Source: Rana temporaria (Eukaryota; Chordata; Amphibia; Anura; Ranidae). Taken from it: a stretch of 64,000 nucleotides of DNA. The stretch lies in NCBI RefSeq assembly GCF_905171775.1, contig NC_053499.1, positions 26,476,526 through 26,540,525 on the forward strand, read 5' to 3'. The notes under the pieces were generated by a model. That model was not told where the DNA came from, made no database searches, and saw nothing but the letters and a program-made list of their open reading frames with translations. A program made the translations under genes and the position numbers. Below are positions 56,326-64,000 of this stretch, in pieces. Each line of letters opens with the position of its first letter. The stretch's first letter is position 1.

Positions 56326-56764
56326 AAAAGTGATTGTAAAGTCTCAGGTTTTTTTTGTTTTTTTTTTAAATAACATTATTATACTTGTCTCCTCTGTGCA
56401 GTTGGTTTTGCACAGATCAGCCCGGATCCTCCTTTTCTTGGGTCCCTATTCTGGCCTGGCCCCTTCCTCTTATCGAGTGCCCCCAGTATCCGCAGCTTCC
56501 TATGGGGGCACTGGAGCCGAGGCCTCACCCTCTCTTTCCACTGATTGGCTCACTGACTTTGATTGCATTTGCATTTGATTGCATGACAGCTTTCAGCTTC
56601 ATGGCCGGGTGTGCACTGTGCATGCCCGAGTCATGCGCTGCGCTCTGCTAGTGGCCAGGCAATCTTCTGGAACCTGTGACGTGTCCCACAAGATTGCAGA
56701 GAGGAGTCGTTGTCTAGGCGGCCAAGAGCAGGGAGGAAGTGGGACAGGAAGTTCCACTCTAAAT
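56326..56764. repeat. GCACAGAG-family dispersed repeat
   Basis: AAAGTGATTGTAAAGTCTC, then CTCCTCTGTGCAGTTGGTTT and GCACAGATCAGCCC match the family at 52999 and 63100. It runs into the minisatellite at 56766. Confidence 0.55.
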
Positions 56765-56765
56765 T

Positions 56766-57310
56766 AGGATGAAGCGACCCCTTTTACGTGGTAATTGTCT
56801 GGGGCGCTCACCTGAGAGATGGAAGCAACATCAGGATGAAGCGACCCCTTTTACGTGGTAATTGTCTGGGGCGCTCACCTGAGAGCTAGAAGCAACATCA
56901 GGATGAAGCTACCCCTTTTACGTGGTAATTGTCTGGGGCGCTCACCTGAGAGCTAGAAGCAACATCAGGATGAAGCTACCCCTTTTACGTGGTAATTGTC
57001 TGGGGCGCTCACCTGAGAGCTAGAAGCAACATCAGGATGAAGCGACCCCTTTTCGATGGCAAGTGTCTGGGGTGCTCACCTGAATGCTAGAAGCAACATC
57101 AGGATGAAGCGACCCGTATTCGGTGGTAATTGTCTGGGGCGCTCACCTAAATGCTAGAAGGTACATCAGGATGAAGCAACCCCTTTTCGGGGGCAAGTGT
57201 CTGGGGTGCTCACCTGAGAGCTAGAAGCTACATCAGGATAAAGCGACCCCTTTTCGGTGGCAATTGTCTGGGGTGCTCACCTGAGAGCTAGACGCTACAC
57301 CAGGATGAAG
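56766..57310. repeat. 67-bp minisatellite, about 8 copies
   Basis: AGGATGAAGCGACCCC recurs at 56766, 56833, 56900 and onward every 67 bp. Each unit contains GTCTGGGGCGCTCACCTGAG. Later copies diverge (CTTTTCGGTGGCAA). No coding frame is consistent. Confidence 0.95.
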
Positions 57311-57920
57311 CAACCTTGCTTTAATTAAATTTCAATGACCAGAATAAATGATTTATGTAGCCAGAGGCCCCGAACCCGGAAGGAAGACCGGGAGAAAATG
57401 GAATCCCTCTCAGCGGTGACAGCTCAGTGCTGGAGGGCTTGGTTTTGAAGCAAGTCTCCCCCCCCCCCCCCCCCCCTTCAACTGCGGCTTACTACCACTT
57501 TAATAAAGCAAATATTGATAGCCATATAAGGAGTCAGACATGTGCAATTCAACAAGTTCTCTAATGCAGGAGACCTACTTAGACCGCCACCCCCCACTTT
57601 GCAATACAAGTCTGTGAGGGACACTAATGATGCGAGGTGTGGCTGTTACTAAGCTATGGCAACACAAGGCACTGAAGTAGGATATCAGAGAAAAACATTT
57701 GTACTGAGAGCCGGAACTTTGGAGTCACAGCGCCGGAAGAAGACGCTGAAAAATAACAAGTATCAATGAAGCTAGAATAATTCTACTAAAAAGCAGCAAT
57801 CAAGACCTAGAACTACCATCATTAGAGAATAAAAAAAAAAAAAAAAAAATTATAAAAAAGTACTTTTCTAGGAATTGCCACATTAAAGTGGTTGTAATGG
57901 CAGGTTTTTTATTACTGTAA

Positions 57921-58404
57921 GGCCCCGTACACACCATAGAATCCATCCGCTGAAAAATCCCAGCAGATGGGTTTCAGCGGATAGATCCTATGGTGTGTAC
58001 ACGCCAGCGGATCTGTTTCCGCGGATATTTCTCCCCTGGGATGGATTCCAGCAGATCGAATATTTGCTGACATGCAGAACAAATCCATCTGCTGGAATCC
58101 ATTCCAACGGATGGATCCGCTGGTCTGTATAGACTCACCGGATCCAACCGTCCGAAGGGATCCCCCGCACGCGTCGTAATGATTTGACGCATGTGTGGAA
58201 TTCCTTATATGACAGCGTCGCGCACGTCATAATCGCGGCGACGGCGCGACACGTCATCGCCAGAGGATTTCGGCACGGATTACAAATGCGATGGTGTGTA
58301 CACTCCATCGCATGAAAATCCGCCGAAATCCTCGAGAGGATTTATCTGCGGAAACGGTCCGCTGGACCGTATTCGCGGATAAATTCTCTCGTGTGTATGG
58401 GGCC
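57921..58404. mobile_element. TAA/TTA-flanked foldback MITE, copy B (TCCGCGGAT family)
   Basis: Same family as 45928-46410: GGCCCCGTACACACCATAG at the left, CGTGTGTATGGGGCC at the right, and a shared interior (CATGCAGA..., CGTCGTAATGATT, GTGGAATTC, ATATGAC). The two are similar along most of their length. Confidence 0.8.
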
Positions 58405-59301
58405 TTAGAAAAAAACTTTATTTACGTGCAGTTCCACCACCACCACTTACCTGAGCCTGATCTCAATCCAGCACTGTGCTGTGCCCGGGACCAGCGGTGC
58501 TCCTCTCTCCCCTCACTGGACTGGCTGAGAGCAGTGGGAGCCATAGACTCCTGTTGTAAATAAATTCCAGTGACAAGGGAGTGTGGGGCCAAACTGCAGT
58601 GTGCGTCAATAGACGCACAAAGTGTTGCGTGGAATCGAGCCTGCAGGAGTGCCCCTATAGCAATCGACTTGATATGGGGGAGGAGCCGGGAGTGCTGGAG
58701 GAGGACCCTAAAAGAGGAGGATCAGGCTGCTCTGTGCAAAAGCCATTACACAAGTATAACCATAAAATGTGAGTACAGGACTACAAAGGCAATAAAAAGA
58801 TATTAGACTTCCATTGGGCTTTAACTGCTGTGAGGTCAATATGGTCGCCATGCTGTCTGACAAACGAGTCACAGTTAACATACACATTCAGCTTTAAAGT
58901 GAAGTTCCACCCACAAAATTAACTTTGCATTAATCAACTGGAAAAAATATTTGAATATTTTTTATTTATTTTTTTACATACCTTTTCTGGGCTGTTGCTA
59001 TGGGGTCCCTTGTAATCTCCCCCCTTCCTCTCCTCCGCGCCTGACGTAATTTCCCTTGGCGCCTGTGTTCGCTAATGGTCCTGGGAGATGTGTGTCCCAG
59101 GAGTCAGTGGGCAGCGCCAAGGGCTAGAATCGCAACTAAATGATCTTACTGCGCATGCCCGAGAACGGGCAGTGCATGCTGGTTATTCAGCAGCACCAAA
59201 CCCCAGAAGTTTATGCTTGTGGGCTTCGCCTGCCCACAAGCAAGATGGAAACGCCCGAGCAAAAGGAATAAGGTAATTTTTTTTTGTTTTTTTAAACTAA
59301 C

Positions 59302-59829
59302 TTAAAGCGGTGGTTCACCCTAAAAACGACTTTCCCCTATTACACTGCCCCCCCACATTACAATACGATTATGCCTATATTTTGTGTACATACCTGGGTA
59401 CAGCTATTCACCCGTGTCCTCCGGGTTGCGAGTCCCGCGGGAGTGGGCGTTCCTAACATGGCGGTGATTGACGTTTTGACAAAAAAACTAGCTCCCCCCG
59501 TCGCGTAAGCCGCGTCACGATTGGCGAAAGGAGCCGAACGGCGAGTCGGCGCTATACTGCGCATCGCCGTTCGGCTCCTTTCGCCAGTCGTGACGCGGCT
59601 TGCGCGACGGGGGGGGGGGGGGAGCTCGTTTTTGGGCAAAACGTCAATCACCGCCATGTTAGGAACGCCCACTCCCGCGGGACTCGCAACCCGGAGGACA
59701 CGGGTGAATAGCTGTACCCAGGTATGTACAGCAGCAAAAAAAAAAAAAAATTATAGGCATAATCGTATTGTAATGTGGGGGGGCAGTGTAATAGGGGGAA
59801 GTCGTTTTAAGGGTGAACCACTGCTTTAA
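59302..59829. mobile_element. TTAA-bounded foldback element with about 250-bp arms
   Basis: TTAAAGCGGTGGTTCACC and GGTGAACCACTGCTTTAA are the ends. Arms pair almost perfectly from 59302 to about 59550 with 59572-59829 (for example TAACATGGCGGTGATTGACG against CGTCAATCACCGCCATGTTA), around a loop of about 20 nt. The right arm carries extra A and G homopolymer length. Confidence 0.87.
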
Positions 59830-60313
59830 AGGAGTTGTAAAGTAAAAAAAAACGTCACCTTAATGCAATCTATGCATTAAGGTGAAAAAACATCTGATGC
59901 TGCCGCCCCCCCCCCCCTCGAGCCCCCGTTATACTTACCTGACCCCTCGAAAGTCCTGGCCGCTGATTGGCTAGAGCGGATGGATTGAGAGCAGTGCAGC
60001 CATTGGCTAGCGCTGCTGTCAATCACATCCAGTGACGCGGCGCGCCGAGGGGCGAAGCCGAGTGATACAGTGAGTGGCTATGGCCCGCTCGCTGTATCAT
60101 GGGAGCACGCCCGCAATTACTTACCACCATGCGAGCTCTCTCTCTCTCTCTCGCATGACTGTGGTCAGTACTTGCGGGGGGGACCAGAAACAGCCGCCGA
60201 GGGGCCCCAGAAAACGTGGATCGGTGTCACTCTGTGCAAAACTAACTGCACAGTGGAGGCAAGTATAACATGTTTGTTATTTAAAAAAAAAAATTCCTTT
60301 ACTAACCCTTTAA
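59826..60313. mobile_element. TTAA-bounded element abutting the previous one
   Basis: TTAAAGGAGTTGTAAAGT at the left and CTTTACTAACCCTTTAA at the right. It contains CACCTTAATGCA, a stem with TGCATTAAGGTG (59860-59886), and the CACTCTGTGCAAAACTAACTG block of the GCACAGAG family. Confidence 0.65.
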
Positions 60314-60437
60314 GCAGCGCTATTTAACTCACGAACCAATGCCCAAACAGCAAACAGATATATTTAAAAAAAAAAAAAAAACATTGTTGGGTGGAACTCC
60401 ACTTCTGAACTTGTACCTACAAGTAAGCCTACAAGTC

Positions 60438-60985
60438 TCGATTCACACCTATGCATGTTGCTTTTGAGCATTTTTTGCACTGCTTTTTGCGGTGCCTGAC
60501 ATGCGTTTTTACCACGATTTGCGTTTATTTTAATTATTAATTCTTTTTTATTTATTTTTTTTACATTTCCTTTAACAACCAGCTATATACAGGTTAAAAA
60601 AAAAAAAAAAAAACGCAAATCTTGGCCAAGTGGTTCTTGCGTTTTGGATGCGGGTCCATTGAATTCTATTACATGCAAAACGCTGCTTTTTGCTGGAAAA
60701 AAATCCCTGACCCTTTCCAAAAAAGCAGAGGCACAAAAAAGCATTGATGTAAACATGTTCCATAGGAAACCATGTTAAAAAAATTCCCTGCATTTCTGAA
60801 AAATGCATCAAAAAACGCATTAGTCTGAATGGAGCCTAATGCCCCGTACACACGATCGGAATTTCCGATGGAAAAAATCCGATGGACTTTTTCCATCGGA
60901 TTTTCCGATCTTGTGTAGCCCCATCTGAGTTTTTTCATTGGAAATTCTGATGAATTCCATCGGAGTTTAGATATAGAACATGTTC
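60438..60985. repeat. Decayed MITE fragments
   Basis: GATTCACACCTATGCATG (about 60440) starts a relative of 30720-30875. At 60840 TGCCCCGTACACACGATCGG begins a TWA-type MITE whose right end is missing. Confidence 0.5.
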
Positions 60986-61458
60986 TATTTTTTTCCGATA
61001 CAGAGAATCTCTCCTAAATTTGCAGTGTTTAGGGGGATATTCACACCGGATGCAGCCGACTACGTCACTGACGCATGGGCTCTGAAGGGACAGCTTCCCA
61101 ATGCCATAAACCGTGACTGCCTTGTGCATGCGTGGAAGTTACGTCATCGCAGGTTACCCATTCACAGGACTGGAACCTGCGAACCTGGAAGGGAGACTGG
61201 GGGAAGATGCAAGACCTGTCAGAGGCGACAGCACACCACTGGGGGGGGGGGCTTCATTCTAAGGCAAGTATGTGATGCATATGGCTATTCCATTACCTCG
61301 CAGAGGATTTTATTTTATTCTTTAGGGGCCGTGGTTTACTACTGCTTTGCTATGTTGTCATCATGCTCAACAAAACATTACTATATAGGAAGACTGAAAG
61401 ACAAAATAAAATGATAAAACAAGACAGACAATGAACAAGTCTTGCACAAATGCCTAAG

Positions 61459-61690
61459 GCTCGGTTCACATATATGTGAATTGGATGCATTTTTAACCGC
61501 ATCTAATTTGCATAACAAGTGAAATCGGACCAGCTTTCAATGCAGCTGGTTCACACATTTGTGAGGCATCCGCGGTGCAATTTTAAAAAGGGTCTCGTGC
61601 ATTTTTGGGTCCAGTTTAGGTGCGATTTTGGGTAAAAAATATGCACCTGAACCGGACTGAAACCACGGCCGCATATGTGTGACCTTAACC
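61459..61690. mobile_element. Foldback MITE fragment (GGTTCACATATATG)
   Basis: GGCTCGGTTCACATATATGTG at the left and CCGCATATGTGTGACCTTA at the right form imperfect inverted ends around GCACC/GGTGC motifs. Confidence 0.5.
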
Positions 61691-61969
61691 TAACTAAGCA
61701 CATCATCATAGAATGCTGACCAACAAACATGACCTCGGAACGTTTAAAAATTCTGTAGAACATCTCTGAATGGGTGGAACATTCCCCGTTCATCCATCCA
61801 TCCTATTCCTAAAAGCAAATACCGGTACGTTACATAAAACTGAACACAGCAATCTTTCTTTCCTTCGTTTCACAGAAGCCTTCAAAATCCCTGATAGAAC
61901 GAGGTCACCTCTGCTCACGGCAGCTTCAGAAAATCGCCACGACCCCAGCAGTCACACACACACACACAA

Positions 61970-61974
61970 TATAA

Positions 61975-62054
<80 letters not shown>

Positions 62055-62081
62055 CATATATATATATACATATATATATAT

Positions 62082-62138
<57 letters not shown>

Positions 62139-62150
62139 TCATACACATAT
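61970..62150. repeat. Compound microsatellite (CA)n(TA)n(CA)n
   Basis: A long TA tract interrupted by TACATA, flanked by CA tracts. Confidence 0.97.
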
Positions 62151-62159
62151 ATATATTTT

Positions 62160-63099
62160 TTTTTTTTACATAATCTTCTTGAAATTAAACAGAAAAGAAA
62201 TACAGTCTAAAGATTGTGGGGTGCCCTAACATTAGTGGTCAGTGCAGAAGTGCCCTCTTGCACTGGCATCAGTGTAGGTAGGAGATCAAGTCACCAGTGC
62301 AGATCACTCAAGGAACCCCAAGCAACCTCAGGAGGAACCCCATTTTTTTTCCAGCTAACCCAGGTTGGGAAAGGCTGCTATAGTGCCTGCGGTTCTCTTT
62401 CCACAGCTACCTCTTCCAACACACTGCCCAAGGATCGCCTTCCTCTGCCCCAGCTGCCTCCATTACTCCCCGATCTCTTCCACACTCAGCCCAGCCTGCA
62501 GTCCAGCTTGACAGTCGTCGTTTGCAAATCTGCTTGCTATAACCATCTTATCTTTCCTGCAAAATCAGGGCTGTTCTCTACATTATAACACAACACAGTA
62601 TAATCCATCCTTGTACTACCATCCTACGATCGATTCTCTCCCAGCCTCCCTCCCTCTCTCATAACCCATTAATCATCCATCCCTGCTGCTCTCCTGGAAC
62701 ATCTTACCCGGCTTCTCTTCCGCCTCCAATGCTGTCCTATTCCCTGCACGGTGGGGTTCATCCCTCCTGGAATACAGTCATCACTGCCTGTGTCTCACAG
62801 TGACTATACACTCATCCTCATCTCTTACAGCGAACCACCGATTCATCCTCACCTCCAACACAGCCAACAATTATGTCCTCTAGCAAGACCGGCCCTCCCC
62901 GCGTTCCTCCCCGCACACACATTGTTATTAGCTACTCTGCTGTAACAGCTATTCTCCGACACTCTGATTGCTTCCTGCCAAGGATGCTGGACTTCCTCAC
63001 ATCAATGGGCTGATTGATGACAACTGGAGGCAAATGGTGACAGTGGCCATAGAAAACAATAAATATTATTAATAATAAAAATAAATATTATTATTATTA
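62160..63099. other. Repeat-poor upstream region
   Basis: No recognised mobile element and no convincing coding frame. It is C/T-rich on the plus strand (62400-62720). A candidate minus-strand donor at 62708 is listed separately. If the MADD promoter is in the window, this is the most likely place. Confidence 0.35.
62709..62790 (-). promoter_or_regulatory. Candidate non-coding first exon of MADD (donor at 62708/62707)
   Basis: On the minus strand a textbook donor (CCGG/GTAAGATG) occurs at 62708-62700, in one of the few repeat-poor stretches upstream of the MADD start exon (62200-63060). The sequence before it is purine-rich and GC-richer than its surroundings. An untranslated first exon of MADD would be expected on this side. 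This is inference only: no transcript, TATA box or strong CpG island is visible, and the left limit of the exon is unknown. Confidence 0.2.
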
Positions 63100-64000
63100 T
63101 TAAAGGGGTTGTAAAGTTCTAATGTTTTTTTTTTTTTTTTTAAATAAAAAACATGTTATTCTTTCCTCCACTGTGCAGCTCGTTTTGCACAGAGTGGCCC
63201 CGATCCTCGTCTTCTGGGGTCCCTCGGTGGCTGTCTCGGCTCCTCCCCGCAAGAACTCAACACATTCATGCAAGCTTGCATGGTGTTGAGTTCCTGCGGG
63301 TGCGCTCCCGTGATCCAGCCGCCGGTGTAGTGTCACAGTTTGCTAGTTGTTTTGGCCCTAGATTGAAAGCAGCGCAGCCATAGGCTTGCGCTGCTGTCAA
63401 TCGCATCCAATGACGCGGCGCGCCGGGGTGAGGCCAAGTGATACAGTGAGCGGCAATAGCCGGTGTATTGTCACAGTTTGCTGCCTATCCTAGAATGCTC
63501 CGGAAGTCACGTGGCGGTCAACTGCGCATGCGCGATGCGTTCCAAACGCAAATGCGATGCGTTGCAATGGATTCACGACAATGCACACCAGCGAACCCGG
63601 CATTCAGGGCGACGTGGATTTAGAGGAAAGTGGCCAGTCGGCCTCACGTCCTCGCTTCGCTCGGACGGCTCGCTCCGCTCGCTTCGGCCTCCTGGCTCTT
63701 TTTTTTAACATCCTCCAATCCACGGGGATGTTAAGGAAAGAGCCTGGATGCCGACCGAGGTTTCACTGGTGTGCACTGTCGTGAATCCATTGGAACGCAT
63801 CGCATTTGCGTTTGGAACGCATCGCGCATGCGCAGTTGACCGCCACGTGACTTCTGGAGCATTCTAGGATAGGCAGCAAACTGTGACAATACACCGGCTA
63901 TTGCCGCTTACTGTATCACTCGGCCTCACCCCGGCGCGCCGCATCATTGGATGCGATTGACAGCAGCGCAAGCCTATGGCTGCGCTGCTTTCAATCTGGG
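63100..64000. mobile_element. Long snap-back TTAA element, cut by the window end
   Basis: It starts TTAAAGGGGTTGTAAAG and contains the GCACAGAGTGGCCCC block. From about 63357 the sequence is mirrored around 63678: GATTGAAAGCAGCGCAGCC (63361) pairs with GGCTGCGCTGCTTTCAATC ending at 63996. Arms exceed 240 bp in the window and the symmetric right end would fall near 64257. A smaller hairpin (CGCAAGAACTCAACAC/GTGTTGAGTTCCTGCG) lies at 63249-63300. Confidence 0.8.

Larger units (their letters stand above)
58894..60404. mobile_element. Nest of TTAA-bounded elements
   Basis: An outer pair TTAAAGTGAAGTTCCACCC (58894) and GGGTGGAACTCCACTT (about 60404) encloses two inner elements, 59302-59829 and 59826-60313, that share the TTAA at 59826-59829. 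The nesting order is inferred from the matching outer ends. Confidence 0.6.

Noticed and set aside
61770..62210. ORFs of alternating Ile-Tyr and Cys-Val.
   Set aside because: They translate TA and CA microsatellites (also at 43314-43637 and 54136-54546).

Overview
This is a vertebrate nuclear window, almost certainly from a frog. The evidence is a single split gene with canonical GT-AG introns, embedded in dense DNA-transposon and MITE sequence whose families (TTAA-bounded foldback elements, TWA-bounded elements with CACAC/CACACTTGG-type ends, Tc1-like elements, a DIRS-type retroelement) resemble those of ranid and other neobatrachian frogs. The species assignment is inference. Nothing prokaryotic or viral was recognised.

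The only protein-coding gene I can support is MADD (MAP-kinase activating death domain protein, also called Rab3-GEP/DENN), on the minus strand. Sixteen coding exons were placed by hand, and every splice phase closes. The start codon is at 52722-52720. The exons then run leftwards at 48133-47579, 28985-28681, 28529-28398, 25877-25764, 25678-25598, 22111-21942, 15826-15591, 15510-15354, 15055-14952, 13892-13699, 10781-10519, 8544-8396, 6388-6287, 3780-3721 (a 60-nt symmetrical cassette exon) and 446-341, after which the gene leaves the window. Together they encode about 930 N-terminal residues: the whole tripartite DENN module plus the acidic/serine-rich linker. The DENN module is the Rab3/Rab27 exchange factor part; the C-terminal death-domain-like region lies outside. 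One exon (28985-28681) carries a one-base excess in an A6 homopolymer (28773-28778) that breaks the frame.

Introns and the 5' flank are repeat country. They hold two Tc1-like transposons (41438-43119, 53157-54258) and a fossil DIRS-type retrotransposon on the minus strand (about 17900-21170) split by two younger insertions. At least three elements have convincing 8-bp hAT-type duplications (5083-5496, 29745-30550, 46426-47193). Many TWA/TTA-flanked foldback MITEs are present, along with several TTAA-bounded foldback elements, some arranged end to end. Large tandem arrays include a CT/GAGCTC array (7117-8236), a 68-bp minisatellite (11426-12480), a polypurine array (23470-24760), a 67-bp minisatellite (56766-57310), 22-26-bp arrays and several microsatellites. 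Region 52802-64000 lies upstream of the MADD start codon and holds no recognised coding exon; a possible non-coding first exon ends at 62708.

The most unusual structures are trains of consecutive, sequence-unrelated perfect hairpins inside two TTAA-bounded elements (19578-19901 and 38225-38465), a perfect 110-bp palindrome framed by direct repeats (34002-34255), a nested foldback/hAT composite (29058-30714), and a very long snap-back element that runs off the right edge (63100-64000).
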